Source of the DNA: JAVVUJ01 sp964582545
Lineage (GTDB): Bacteria > Bacillota > Clostridia > Peptostreptococcales > Anaerovoracaceae
DNA length: 64,000 nt
NCBI GenBank assembly: GCA_964582545.1
Contig: CAZOSB010000004.1
Coordinates: 1 to 64,000, forward strand
Direction of reading: 5' to 3'
The notes beneath the pieces are model-generated. The model searched no databases. It saw only the letters and a list, made by a program, of their open reading frames with translations, and was not told where the DNA came from. The stretch's first letter is position 1, and every line of letters begins with the position of its first letter. Position numbers and translations under genes: made by a program. Shown here in pieces: positions 43,328-52,774 of this stretch.

Positions 43328-43348
43328 TGTAATACCCTCTTTCTAATT

Positions 43349-43425
43349 TGGTGGGGACAACTGGATTCGAACCGGTGACCTCTTGCTTGTCGAGCAAGCG
43401 CTCTAACCAACTGAGCTATGCCCCC
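43349..43425 (-). tRNA. tRNA-Val (anticodon GAC)
   Basis: A 77-nt class I tRNA on the minus strand. Acceptor GGGGGCA pairs with TGTCCCC; D arm AGCTCAGTTGGTTAGAGC; anticodon stem CTTGC/GCAAG with loop TCGACAA, anticodon GAC; T arm CCGGTTCGAATCC; CCA is encoded. Confidence 0.97.
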
Positions 43426-43621
43426 ACATATATAATATACAAGTATTTAAACTTTTGTACCTATTCCCCCTGAATAGCTTGTCTAATTTGACTGGATTTT
43501 TATTATATCACTTTCGTTTTTGTTACACAAGTAATTTTTTATAGCAGATGTTAACTTTCTTCTTCTTTGTGTCGAAATAATGATTGAAGGAACATATTTT
43601 TTTAACAGGGAGGTTAAAGGT

Positions 43622-44197
43622 ATGAAAGTTGAAGCAACATCTGTGGGGGCTGCCCAGTATAAGGCAACTCAGCCTACCACAACAAAACAAAAAAACGAGG
43701 AATCTACCGAAAGAAAGGATTCTTTGATCATCGGATCTGATAGCAACTCCAATCGAGATGTTGGATTATATTCTCCAAAGAATCTCAGCAATGCGGATAA
43801 AGTGAAGGTTCAAGAATTAATTGCAGATTCCGAAAAAAGAGTTGCAGAATTCGAAGAAATGATCCGTTCTATGATCGCTGATCAATCAGGAAAATATAAT
43901 TTGGTTTATAAAGGTCAAAAGTTATATGTTTCTCCTGAAGAGTCTGCAAAAGCGCAGGCGGCGATTGCCCCAGGCGGAGAATATTCCGTGGAAGCGGTAG
44001 CAGGTCGCATCATGGATATGGCGAAAGCACTCTCTGGCGGGGATCCCTCAAAAATCGACGAATTAAAGAAAGCAGTAATCCAAGGATTTAAGGAGGCAGA
44101 AAAAGCTTTTGGCTCTGCTCTACCTCAAATTTCACGGGATACCTATGATGAAGTAATGAAAAGATTTGATCAGTGGGAAAAGGAAGTCAATCTTTAG
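43622..44197 (+). CDS. hypothetical protein (DUF5610-like)
   Basis: A 191-residue soluble protein. The first about 60 residues are low-complexity and polar (KATQPTTTKQKNEESTERKD). The rest is helical, with a coiled-coil-like stretch (VQELIADSEKRVAEFEEMIRSM) and a C-terminal part GFKEAEKAFGSALPQISRDT that resembles DUF5610-type proteins. GGGAGG before ATG 43622 decides the start. No signal peptide or catalytic motif is visible. It is followed 67 bases later by the catalase gene on the same strand; whether they are co-transcribed is unclear. Confidence 0.7.
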   Translation: MKVEATSVGAAQYKATQPTTTKQKNEESTERKDSLIIGSDSNSNRDVGLYSPKNLSNADKVKVQELIADSEKRVAEFEEMIRSMIADQSGKYNLVYKGQKLYVSPEESAKAQAAIAPGGEYSVEAVAGRIMDMAKALSGGDPSKIDELKKAVIQGFKEAEKAFGSALPQISRDTYDEVMKRFDQWEKEVNL

Positions 44198-44264
44198 TTG
44201 GATCCCATAAGTTTTCTTCATATTTAGCACTTTTCCATAATATAAATAAATGGAGGTGATGTTT

Positions 44265-45740
44265 ATGAACAATTCTATGAATCAAATTCCCCATACAAAG
44301 GATAATATAATGACCGATAGCTTAGGTCGTCCTGTACCAAATGATACCAACTCCTTAACCGTTTCTAACCAAGGACCCACTTTACTGGAGGACATTCACT
44401 TTGTAGACAAATTGGCTCATTTTGATAGAGAAAGAATCCCCGAAAGAGTCGTGCATGCCAAAGGCGCAGGTGCCTTTGGTGTCTTTGAAAATTACAATTC
44501 TCTTTCTGAATATACTTGCGCCAATTTTTTAAGCGAGGCCGGCAAAAAGACTCGGGTATTCGTAAGGTTCTCTACAGTAATCGGTTCCAAAGGCAGTGCG
44601 GATACCGTTCGGGATCCCCGTGGATTTGCCGTAAAATTTTATACGGATGAAGGTATCTATGACATTGTTGGGAATGACCTTCCCGTCTTTTTTATACGTG
44701 ATGCTATGAAATTCCCGGATGTAATTCACTCTCTAAAGCCTGATCCTGTTACAAATTTGAGAAATCCTGTTCGCTTCTGGGATTTTGTTTCTCTTTCCCC
44801 AGAGGCCACCCATATGATTACTTGGGTTTATTCCGACCGGGGAACCATCAAAAGCTATCGTCATGTGGACGGTTTCGGCGTAAATACCTATGTTTGGGTA
44901 AATCAAAATAACGAGAGGTTATACATAAAATATCATTGGAAAACAAAACAAGGACTTCAGACCATCGATCGCTTTGAGGCAGAACAATTGGCCGGTAGCG
45001 ACCCCGATATCGCAGTAAAGGATCTACATAACGCCATAGCTGAAGGAAATTACCCTCAGTATGAATTATGTGTGCAGTTCATGAGACCAGAGGATGCAGA
45101 TCAGCTGAGCTTTGACCCCTTAGACGATACGAAGATCTGGCCTGAGGAGCAGTTTCCCCTTTATGCTGTGGGAATGATGACTTTAAACGAAAACCCACAA
45201 AACTTCTTCGCTCAGGTAGAGCAATCTGCATTTTGTCCCGGCAATATAGTGAATGGCGTAGAACTTTCTAACGATAAAATGCTTCAAGGAAGAAGTTTTT
45301 CCTATCTGGATACCCAGAGATATAGAGTGGGACCCAACTTTGCACAGTTGCCCATAAATCAGTCCATTTCCCCAGTAGACAACAATCAACGTGACGGTGC
45401 TATGACCTATGTCATTAACAGTGAACCCATTAATTATTCCCCCAACAGTCTGAATGAAAATAAGCCCTATCCTGCTACAGGGCAGTATAGAGTAGGACCA
45501 TTCATTGCTGGCAACATCGAGCGAGCACCCATTAACAAGACAGATGATTTCCAACAAGCGGGCGAACATTACCGTTCCTTAACCATGGTGGAACAAGATC
45601 ATCTGGTAGATAATATCGCCAGTGAATTATATTTGGCAAATCAAGACATTCAAGATAGAGTTTTAAAATACTTTGCAAATGCCGATAAGGAATTTGCTGA
45701 AAAAGTAAAAATTGCCATGATAAAATATATGAAGAAGTAA
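44265..45740 (+). CDS. katA: catalase (monofunctional, haem)
   Basis: A 491-residue haem catalase splitting hydrogen peroxide. The catalytic His is in FDRERIPERVVHAKGAGAFG, the catalytic Asn in DIVGNDLPVFFIRD, and the proximal haem-ligand Tyr in GRSFSYLDTQRYRVGPNF. The length matches small-subunit clade 3 catalases. GGAGGTGA supports ATG 44265. In an anaerobe it points to oxygen or peroxide exposure. A hairpin follows the gene. Confidence 0.97.
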   Translation: MNNSMNQIPHTKDNIMTDSLGRPVPNDTNSLTVSNQGPTLLEDIHFVDKLAHFDRERIPERVVHAKGAGAFGVFENYNSLSEYTCANFLSEAGKKTRVFVRFSTVIGSKGSADTVRDPRGFAVKFYTDEGIYDIVGNDLPVFFIRDAMKFPDVIHSLKPDPVTNLRNPVRFWDFVSLSPEATHMITWVYSDRGTIKSYRHVDGFGVNTYVWVNQNNERLYIKYHWKTKQGLQTIDRFEAEQLAGSDPDIAVKDLHNAIAEGNYPQYELCVQFMRPEDADQLSFDPLDDTKIWPEEQFPLYAVGMMTLNENPQNFFAQVEQSAFCPGNIVNGVELSNDKMLQGRSFSYLDTQRYRVGPNFAQLPINQSISPVDNNQRDGAMTYVINSEPINYSPNSLNENKPYPATGQYRVGPFIAGNIERAPINKTDDFQQAGEHYRSLTMVEQDHLVDNIASELYLANQDIQDRVLKYFANADKEFAEKVKIAMIKYMKK

Positions 45741-45777
45741 ATTCATTGAAAAATATCATATCGTCGTAAAGGAATAT

Positions 45778-45804
45778 ATCGCCATGAGGGAATCTCGTGG
45801 CGAT
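45778..45804 (+). terminator. hairpin after katA
   Basis: ATCGCCATGAG and CTCGTGGCGAT form an 11-bp stem (one mismatch or wobble) around a five-base loop; the following T tract is weak. It lies between the convergent katA and yqeB genes. Confidence 0.6.
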
Positions 45805-45844
45805 TATTATCTGTCATTATATATTGATTAATTAACATAAGTCT

Positions 45845-46624
45845 TTAAGAAAGATTTAAAATAGCCTCAAGAACGCCTCCCCCGATGGCATTGGCCTTGT
45901 CTGATACAGAATAGCAGTACTGACTATGGCAACGGGAATCTACGTCACCCACTTTCATACCCTTGTGAGCTGGGGTACCTGCAGGAAGAATTCCACGCAA
46001 CATACCATGAATCTCGGTTACAACGGGGGCATCCCCTACATAAGCCACAGTCTGACCCGCATCTACCATATCCCCGATACTTGCAACAGGAGAAAAGATA
46101 CCATCTGCCGTTGAGCGTACGATTCTTTCAGTGGTAAAACCACCTACGTTGCCCGGTATGCCGGTATTGGGGACCGGAGATCCTTCATATAAAACTCGAC
46201 CAAGATCGTGTCCCCGTTGGGTTTCTATGGCTCTATGACAATCTAAACCAACGGTGAAACCAGGACCCACACCAATGACAATGGGTGCATCTTCCAACTT
46301 GGTACCCATGTTTTTTTTGGCTAAAATTGCATCCACAAGCGCATGGGGTTTTAATACGGGAATCGTCTTCCCTTCCGGATCGATCAATACAGCTACTTTT
46401 CCCCCTCGGGTGATAGAAGCTACTTCCTCTGCACTCTTTGCCAACTTTGCTCTGATTCCCTCTACCGTTACTTCTCCTTTGTAAACCGCAGCGGAAAAAG
46501 CCACCGTACAGCGTATGGTAGTGGGGCGAGCGATATCTGTCAACACCACAGAAAATCCACTGCGGAACAGACGACAAGCAATTCCGGTCGCAAGATCACC
46601 GGCACCTCGAATGAGAATCAGCAT
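45845..46624 (-). CDS. yqeB: selenium-dependent molybdenum cofactor maturation protein YqeB (EF2563 family)
   Basis: A 259-residue protein with an N-terminal Rossmann-like glycine loop (LILIRGAGDLATGIACRLF), central VIGVGPGFTVGLDCH, and a beta-rich biotinyl-like end (ADGIFSPVASIGDMVDAGQTVAYVG). This family co-occurs with SelD and YqeC in genomes that have selenium-dependent molybdenum hydroxylases and is thought to help install the labile selenium on the cofactor. It is the last gene of the hydroxylase unit, 67 bases after the Fe-S subunit. Confidence 0.92.
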   Translation of the reverse strand: MLILIRGAGDLATGIACRLFRSGFSVVLTDIARPTTIRCTVAFSAAVYKGEVTVEGIRAKLAKSAEEVASITRGGKVAVLIDPEGKTIPVLKPHALVDAILAKKNMGTKLEDAPIVIGVGPGFTVGLDCHRAIETQRGHDLGRVLYEGSPVPNTGIPGNVGGFTTERIVRSTADGIFSPVASIGDMVDAGQTVAYVGDAPVVTEIHGMLRGILPAGTPAHKGMKVGDVDSRCHSQYCYSVSDKANAIGGGVLEAILNLS

Positions 46625-46691
46625 AAAACAGGTCTCCTTTTATGAATTGACCGCCATAGGGCGGCCAATTCTGTTTGAATAAAAATTCTTA

Positions 46692-47162
46692 TTATTTTTG
46701 CATTTTTTCTGCAGCCAAAAGAACTGCTTCGTTTATCTTTTGGTAACCGGTACATCGACATAGATTTCCGGAAAAAGCTACCTTCACTTCATCTAAGGTG
46801 GGATTTGGGTTGACTTTTAGCAGTGCAATTCCCGTTAAAATCATTCCCGGTGTGCAATAACCGCATTGTACTGCTCCCGTTTCCATAAAGGTCTTCTGCA
46901 TAGGATGTAAGGTTCCATCGGACATTTCTATTCCTTCAATTGTTGTCAGTTCTTTGCCATCTGCCATACAGGTTAAGAAAGTGCAAGACCTTATGGCTTT
47001 GTCATTCAGTAACACCGTACATGCTCCGCAATCTCCTGTTCCGCAAGATTTCTTGGTACCCGTAAGCCCGAATTTGTTGCGGATGGTATCCACCAGCACT
47101 TCTTTACCGTCCACCTCACATGAGACGTCTTTTCCGTTGAGTTTAAAATATACAGTGGTCAT
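46692..47162 (-). CDS. molybdenum hydroxylase, [2Fe-2S] subunit
   Basis: A 156-residue electron-transfer subunit of the xanthine dehydrogenase/CO dehydrogenase small-chain family. The plant-ferredoxin cluster ligands are in CGTGDCGACTVLL plus a later Cys (SCTFLTC), and the second cluster ligands are in CGYCTPGMI and NLCRCTGYQ. It passes electrons from the molybdenum site to the FAD subunit. It starts directly before the FAD subunit stop, so the three subunits are co-translated. Confidence 0.95.
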   Translation of the reverse strand: MTTVYFKLNGKDVSCEVDGKEVLVDTIRNKFGLTGTKKSCGTGDCGACTVLLNDKAIRSCTFLTCMADGKELTTIEGIEMSDGTLHPMQKTFMETGAVQCGYCTPGMILTGIALLKVNPNPTLDEVKVAFSGNLCRCTGYQKINEAVLLAAEKMQK

Positions 47163-48017
47163 CTATTTCACCTCCTCTGCATTGTTCCATGCCATTTCAA
47201 CCGCGCGTTCTACTGCAACGCAGGTGACCAGTTCCTTATAATGTGTAAAACGGCTTGGTCGCAAACCTGCTTCTTTTGGGAAGTTCTCACGAATATAAGA
47301 CAAAACCTCTTCTTTTTTCTTTCCTTTGATCCCTTCTTCAACGCTGGTTCCTCTCACCGCTGTAGCGTTCAGTGCACCAAGACCAATAGCGGCTTCTGTA
47401 CAGATTCCATCCTTTACTGACAATGCGGCACTGACAATCACCTTGGCTATATCCTGAGACTTTCTCCTTGCCAAACGGATATAACCGGTGCCGAATCCTT
47501 CTTTTGGTGCAGAAAAGTAAATTTCCTTTATCAGGTCATTGGGCTCTAGAACCGTCTTAAAGGTCGAAACAAAGAAATTCTCAATGGGAATCACCCTTTC
47601 TCCCTTGACATTCGCAACCACTACTTTGGCTTCCAGTCCCATTAACATAGCAGTACAATCCGCTGAAGGTGCTCCCGTTCCGATGTTCCCTGCAGCAGTC
47701 GCCACCTGCCTTATGGCAGGACTGCCTAATTGTCGTACAGCTTCCACCAAGCCCTTTACTCTTTGAATGATTGGAGATGCTAACATCTCAACATAGGTCA
47801 CGGCTCCACCGATGGTAATCTTACCTTCACTTTCGGTAATTTTTTTCATTTCCTCAATGTCCGCTATATAAATGATTACTTCCGGTTTTTTCTCACCGGT
47901 AGCCAATTTTTCCACAATATCGGATCCACCGTTTACTATGACTGCCTTTTCTTGATACTGATTCAGCAGCTCAACTGCTTCCTTTATATCTGCTGGTTTA
48001 AAGAAATCTGTCTTCAT
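47163..48017 (-). CDS. molybdenum hydroxylase, FAD-binding subunit
   Basis: A 284-residue medium chain (CoxM/XdhB type). The FAD-binding motifs AVIVNGGSDIVEKL near residue 25 and ATAAGNIGTGAPSADCTAML near residue 105 are present, with a CO dehydrogenase-type C-terminal domain. Its ATG overlaps the molybdenum-subunit stop by four bases. It likely passes electrons to NAD+, ferredoxin or another acceptor. Confidence 0.94.
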   Translation of the reverse strand: MKTDFFKPADIKEAVELLNQYQEKAVIVNGGSDIVEKLATGEKKPEVIIYIADIEEMKKITESEGKITIGGAVTYVEMLASPIIQRVKGLVEAVRQLGSPAIRQVATAAGNIGTGAPSADCTAMLMGLEAKVVVANVKGERVIPIENFFVSTFKTVLEPNDLIKEIYFSAPKEGFGTGYIRLARRKSQDIAKVIVSAALSVKDGICTEAAIGLGALNATAVRGTSVEEGIKGKKKEEVLSYIRENFPKEAGLRPSRFTHYKELVTCVAVERAVEMAWNNAEEVK

Positions 48018-50347
48018 CGGTTTTCACCCCTTTCTTTTAACTTCTTTGCTTCTAGTGCCTCCAATACTCGTACAGGTGTCAATGGAATCACATTCATCTT
48101 TATTCCGGTTGCATCTAAGAAGGCATTACGAATAGCAGGTGCCCCGGGAATGATCCCTGGTTCACCGATGCCCTTGACTCCATAGGGTCCCAGTTCGTTG
48201 GGACATTCTACAATGATAGACTGAAGCGGTGGAATATCTAGGGTTGTAGGAATTAAGAAATTATGGAAGGACGAGTTTTCCATCCTACCTTCTTTCATGA
48301 AATGCTCCTCCATCAAGGCCCATCCCATGGCTTGAACTGAGGCCCCTTCCATTTGTCCCTCCACAATGATTGGATTGATTGCCTTTCCTATATCCGCAGC
48401 ATAAACACTTTTAAGCAGTGTAATTTCTCCTGTCTGAGTGTCCACTTCAAGTTCCACGGCCTGGGCACCGAAAGCGTAAGCATGGACAGTTTCACCTTGT
48501 CCATCGGGCTGAGTGAATCCGGGCTGAGGCGGATACCACTTTCCAACCGCTGACAGCGACACTTGACTCATGTAAGCTTTTGCAATGACTTCCGCAAATG
48601 TCAAGGAAACATCCGGACTACCTTTTATGTAAAATTTAGAGTCTGCCGAGTCTACATTTCTGGGATCCACACCGAACATACCGGCAGCAACCTGAAGAAG
48701 TCTGTCTTTTAATTGCTGTGCTCCATTGCAAATTGCATTGCCGACGATTGTTGCAGATCGAGAACCTACCGTTGGTCCGCTGTCTGGAGAAGTTTGTGTA
48801 TCTGCAATGGTTACAAAAATATCCTCAAACTTCATCCCCAGTACTTCCGCGGCCAGTTGGGCACCGGTGGTGGCAATCCCTTGTCCCATTTCAGTACTAG
48901 AATAACCAAGCTGTAGTGAACCGTCAGTATTCATAGTCAGCGATACATTTGCCCCTTCAAAGAGGAGCGGAATACCGGTTCCATACATGAAGGCGGCAAT
49001 GCCCCTACCCCTTAAAGTATGTTTCTTATTGTTGTCATAAGGTTTCTTACTCCCCATTTCTCGAGCAACGGCATCAAAACAAGCACCTAAACCCAATCCT
49101 CTTTCCTTTAACATGGGTTTGCCTGTGACAGTTTTTTGTCCATCTTTGAACATATTTTTACGTCGAATCTCAATATAGTCCATCCCGATGATGTCTGCCA
49201 ATTCCTGCATCTGGCATTCCATAGCGAAGGTAGCCTGGGGAACACCAAATCCTCGGAATGCCGTTCCATATGGATTGTTTGTAAAAACTGAAGAGGATTT
49301 AATGCGAGCATTGGGTACATAATATGCTCCTCCTGCATAGATAGCAGTACGCATAGTCACACCGTAAGCCGGAGGTTTTGCTCCACCCATGGAAACATAT
49401 GCACCTTTATTTAAGTAGGTTTGAGTTTCCACTGCAACGATGGTTCCATCTTTCATGGCACCTAACTTATGGTGAATATAACATGCTGTCCGCTTTCCGG
49501 TAGTACGAAAAACTTCTTCTCGTGTGAGCATGTAGTATACCGTTTTTTTCGTTTTTAATGCCAAGACACCTGCAATTACTGAAACATCCATGGTAGAATC
49601 CTCTTTACCACCAAATCCGCCCCCCACCAATGGTGAAACAACATTTATTTTGGATTGTGGTAAATTGAATACCCCGGCAAGATGTCGACGGCTTTGAAAG
49701 ACTGCCTGATTGGGGGATATTAATTTGATTCCTCCCGTAGCTAAATTAGGCTCTGCAATACAAATATCCTGCTCTAAATAGCAGTGATCCAACATGGGGG
49801 TTTCATAATCGTTCTCAATGATGATATCCGCTGTTGCAAAGGCAGCATCCACATCTCCTGTGTTTACAGATATGGTGGATAACAAATTGCCCTTCTCGGC
49901 AAACTGCGAATTGGGATGTATGACCACCGCATCATCTTTTATAGCTTCCCTTGGGTCATCGTAGGCCGGAAGAACTTCATAACTTACTTCGATAAGCCCG
50001 ATTGCCTTAAGAGCCGTTTCCTCGTCAACTGCAGCCACGATGGCCACGGGGTCTCCCTCGTAACAGACTTTGTCCTCTGCAATGACCGGCTTATCCTGAA
50101 CCATAGGACCATAACTGTTCCTGCCAGGTAAATCCTTTGCCGTCATCACAGCAAAAACTCCTTCCAGCTCGTCCGCCTTGGTAGTATCTATGCTTTTGAT
50201 GAGCGCATGTGGGTATTTAGGCCACAGTGCTTTTGCTACAAGCATGTCAGGACGTATCATATCTTCTGTATAGATTGTGGCACCCCTTACTTTTGCTTCT
50301 GCATCTGATCGTATTACACTATGACCAACACAACGTAATTCTTGCAT
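48014..50347 (-). CDS. molybdenum hydroxylase, molybdopterin-binding catalytic subunit
   Basis: A 777-residue large chain of the xanthine oxidase family. Cofactor and active-site motifs: VGGGFGGKEDSTMD, AFRGFGVPQATFAME (conserved Arg), GPTVGSRSATIVGNAI, and the catalytic Glu in VKGIGEPGIIPGAPAI. The start is ATG 50347, preceded by AGGAGG; the longer frame to 50404 is not supported. The presence of yqeB, yqeC and xdhC nearby points to the selenium-dependent subgroup (purine, nicotinate or similar hydroxylases). The substrate cannot be set from these motifs. Confidence 0.94.
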   Translation of the reverse strand: MQELRCVGHSVIRSDAEAKVRGATIYTEDMIRPDMLVAKALWPKYPHALIKSIDTTKADELEGVFAVMTAKDLPGRNSYGPMVQDKPVIAEDKVCYEGDPVAIVAAVDEETALKAIGLIEVSYEVLPAYDDPREAIKDDAVVIHPNSQFAEKGNLLSTISVNTGDVDAAFATADIIIENDYETPMLDHCYLEQDICIAEPNLATGGIKLISPNQAVFQSRRHLAGVFNLPQSKINVVSPLVGGGFGGKEDSTMDVSVIAGVLALKTKKTVYYMLTREEVFRTTGKRTACYIHHKLGAMKDGTIVAVETQTYLNKGAYVSMGGAKPPAYGVTMRTAIYAGGAYYVPNARIKSSSVFTNNPYGTAFRGFGVPQATFAMECQMQELADIIGMDYIEIRRKNMFKDGQKTVTGKPMLKERGLGLGACFDAVAREMGSKKPYDNNKKHTLRGRGIAAFMYGTGIPLLFEGANVSLTMNTDGSLQLGYSSTEMGQGIATTGAQLAAEVLGMKFEDIFVTIADTQTSPDSGPTVGSRSATIVGNAICNGAQQLKDRLLQVAAGMFGVDPRNVDSADSKFYIKGSPDVSLTFAEVIAKAYMSQVSLSAVGKWYPPQPGFTQPDGQGETVHAYAFGAQAVELEVDTQTGEITLLKSVYAADIGKAINPIIVEGQMEGASVQAMGWALMEEHFMKEGRMENSSFHNFLIPTTLDIPPLQSIIVECPNELGPYGVKGIGEPGIIPGAPAIRNAFLDATGIKMNVIPLTPVRVLEALEAKKLKERGENR

Positions 50348-50421
50348 TTTATTTTCCTCCTTTTTTGATTTTTGAATCACACCGAACTTGAGGTTAACCT
50401 CCATCCGAATGTTAATCTATT

Positions 50422-50910
50422 TCACACCTTTACTGATTTCTCAAGTAACTTGATTGTCTCTATCCCCTTCTCTGTTATGGTTACTTTCCTCCGAATGATA
50501 CCACCTTCCGTCAAGAGCTTCCGATCTATCAGAAAACAAAGATCCGAGATCATTTCGTTTCGGTTTAGATTCATCTTTTCGCAGATTTCACCGGCCAAAA
50601 CCTTGGGATGTGTATTGACATAAATCAGGATTTTATACTGACCCATGTTGATTCCCCCTTCATTCAGGAGGCGGATTTCATCTGCATTTAGCGGATCCAG
50701 TTCAGACACGCCTTTATCGGTTAATAACCAATTAAATCGATTGATGCCTTTATACCCGACACGTACAATATAACCATCCTGCTCCAGCTGCTCTGCAATG
50801 TTGTTAGCATGAGGGGCTGTGATTCCCAGGTTATCGCTGAAATCAACGAGAGAGTTTCTACCTTCTCGAATAAAATTGAGTATATTCTTTTCCCTCCATC
50901 CAATATTCAT
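50422..50910 (-). CDS. MarR-like regulator with two winged-helix domains
   Basis: A 162-residue protein with a first winged helix (about 5-70; LVDFSDNLGITAPHANNIAEQLEQDGY) and a second (about 85-155; VLAGEICEKMNLNRNEMISDL then RRKVTITEKGIETI). The duplicated layout is unlike the single-domain MarR dimers. It starts inside the SSS transporter stop (ATGA overlap) and lies 74 bases before the hydroxylase, so it is transcribed with both and likely senses the substrate or a product. Confidence 0.8.
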   Translation of the reverse strand: MNIGWREKNILNFIREGRNSLVDFSDNLGITAPHANNIAEQLEQDGYIVRVGYKGINRFNWLLTDKGVSELDPLNADEIRLLNEGGINMGQYKILIYVNTHPKVLAGEICEKMNLNRNEMISDLCFLIDRKLLTEGGIIRRKVTITEKGIETIKLLEKSVKV

Positions 50911-52622
50911 ATTTCATGTCTCCCTCTTTGCACTTTCCATTTTTCTGATAACCTTACCGGTATTACATCATCAAACTGCCTGCCTGTGATATGAGGAAAC
51001 ATGAAATCAGCCAGTGTATAAGCTTTATTATGATGCTGTTCCACCCTGTGTCTATACTTTTTACTTCCAATACAAGGACGCATTACATTACACATGGCTT
51101 CCCTAAACTGCTCATCCTGATACTGGCTCTTAAGCTCCATATTGGTCTGAGACAAACCGGAAGCATTGCTTGGAACACTGGGTTGAAATTCTTTGGTTGC
51201 ATAGTATTTTGGTTTCGTAAATAGGGTAATCATCACGATAATAATAAATGTGGTAATAAAACCCACCCACATCGGATGTACTATATCAGAAAGACCACTT
51301 ACATACCAAGCAGTGGTGAGGATAAGTCCGATAAGTTCTCCCCAAAACGCCGCTTTTACAGTGACTCTTTCCCAAAAGTATCCTAAAAGAAGCGTTGCTG
51401 CGGTGGGAGAAGAAAATGCCCACATAAAAGCCAAACCATGTGCTGCACCCGCCTTCCAAAGCAAAGCAAATAAGTATGCGATCAATGCTACGACTGCTGT
51501 AATGGTGCGGCTGGCTTTAGTCAGTTGTACAGCAGTGGCATTGGGTGCAAACAGCCTCTGATAAATATCTCTGGTGATAGGGGATGCAACTCCTAGAAGG
51601 GCTGTGGAAAAGGTGGACATGCAGGCGGCAATCAAAGCCAACAGAAGCAATCCATCCAACCCTGTGGGTAACGATTTTATGATCAAACCAAACGCAGTAT
51701 CCGGTTTGAAGTTCCCTTCTCCAAATATATAAAGTGCATATAAACCAAACAGTGCTAACATGGTAGAACCAAAGAGGATGGCGATGGCACCAGACAAGTA
51801 GTATCCCTTCTTTACCGCACTTTCACTTCTACCCCCTACCGCTCTCATCCAGTAGTATTGGCAACCCATCTGGGTTATAAACCAGCCAAATAAAAATGAG
51901 GCTAAGGAAGGAAATTTTAAGCTTGTAAGGAAATCGTCCGGTGAATTGCCTAGGAACGTATCCACACGGCTGCCTAATGCCGCAGAGTTTGTCAAAAGTT
52001 CAATTGGGTTTGCAACTGTACCAAATAGGTATACTAAGGTAACCACGAATGAAATGATAACCACGGTGATATGGGACATATCCGAAATGGACAGTGCCCA
52101 GAAACCACCTGCATACATATAAAATGTACAAAGCAATACTATCCCTAAAGTGGTAGCCCAATAAGGAATATTGGTCAATGCAGTAAGGTTATTGCCTAAA
52201 CCAATCACCTGTGAAAATAAGGCACCGAAAGCGGCAATACTGATGGCAACAGCTACTACGGTACGAGTATTGCTATCAAATCGAACCTCTGCCCACTCCG
52301 CTAGGGTAAATACACCGCTCCTGCGAACGGCAGGAGCAAACATTTTCCCAAAAATGATGATGCCTGCGGCCCAACCCCACATATAGAGGGAAGCAACCCA
52401 GAGACTGTGGGTAATGGCAAACCCGGAGATAGCCGGAAGCGTTGCTCCACTGAAGATGATGCTTGCCAACCCAAGTCCCATTGCAATCACACCGAGTTCA
52501 CGGCCAGAAGAAAAAAAGTCCGTCATGGTATAAACCCATTTTTTTGTAATGAGTCCAATAATAATCATAAACACAAAGTAAAGCACAACTTGTGTATACA
52601 ATAAAAGTGTTGTAGAATCCAT
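50907..52622 (-). CDS. sodium:solute symporter (SSS family)
   Basis: A 571-residue membrane transporter with about 13 spans, SSS motifs (SSGRELGVIAMGLGLASIIFSG near the N-terminus, FGWFITQMGCQYYWMRA, LLALIAACMSTFSTALLGVASP) and a 100-residue cytosolic C-terminal extension rich in polar residues. It probably imports the hydroxylase substrate, as it heads the transcript SSS-marR-hydroxylase-yqeB. ATG 52622 follows AAGGA; the longer frame to 52652 is unsupported. The substrate is unknown; it is not close to PutP. Confidence 0.88.
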   Translation of the reverse strand: MDSTTLLLYTQVVLYFVFMIIIGLITKKWVYTMTDFFSSGRELGVIAMGLGLASIIFSGATLPAISGFAITHSLWVASLYMWGWAAGIIIFGKMFAPAVRRSGVFTLAEWAEVRFDSNTRTVVAVAISIAAFGALFSQVIGLGNNLTALTNIPYWATTLGIVLLCTFYMYAGGFWALSISDMSHITVVIISFVVTLVYLFGTVANPIELLTNSAALGSRVDTFLGNSPDDFLTSLKFPSLASFLFGWFITQMGCQYYWMRAVGGRSESAVKKGYYLSGAIAILFGSTMLALFGLYALYIFGEGNFKPDTAFGLIIKSLPTGLDGLLLLALIAACMSTFSTALLGVASPITRDIYQRLFAPNATAVQLTKASRTITAVVALIAYLFALLWKAGAAHGLAFMWAFSSPTAATLLLGYFWERVTVKAAFWGELIGLILTTAWYVSGLSDIVHPMWVGFITTFIIIVMITLFTKPKYYATKEFQPSVPSNASGLSQTNMELKSQYQDEQFREAMCNVMRPCIGSKKYRHRVEQHHNKAYTLADFMFPHITGRQFDDVIPVRLSEKWKVQRGRHEI

Positions 52623-52774
52623 GCCATCCTTCTTTTCTTTTAGTAGAATCAACTTATTTTATTTGATTATAGCGAACCATCTTATAATTAGTCAATTCTA
52701 TCATGTGATTAATATGGTTTTTTATGTAATTCCGAAAGGGAATCTCACTTTAATTCTTTTTAATAAAGATTTTA

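Noticed and set aside
46692..50347. Naming the hydroxylase xanthine dehydrogenase outright
   Set aside because: The conserved motifs are shared by purine, nicotinate and aldehyde hydroxylases; the substrate pocket cannot be decided by eye.
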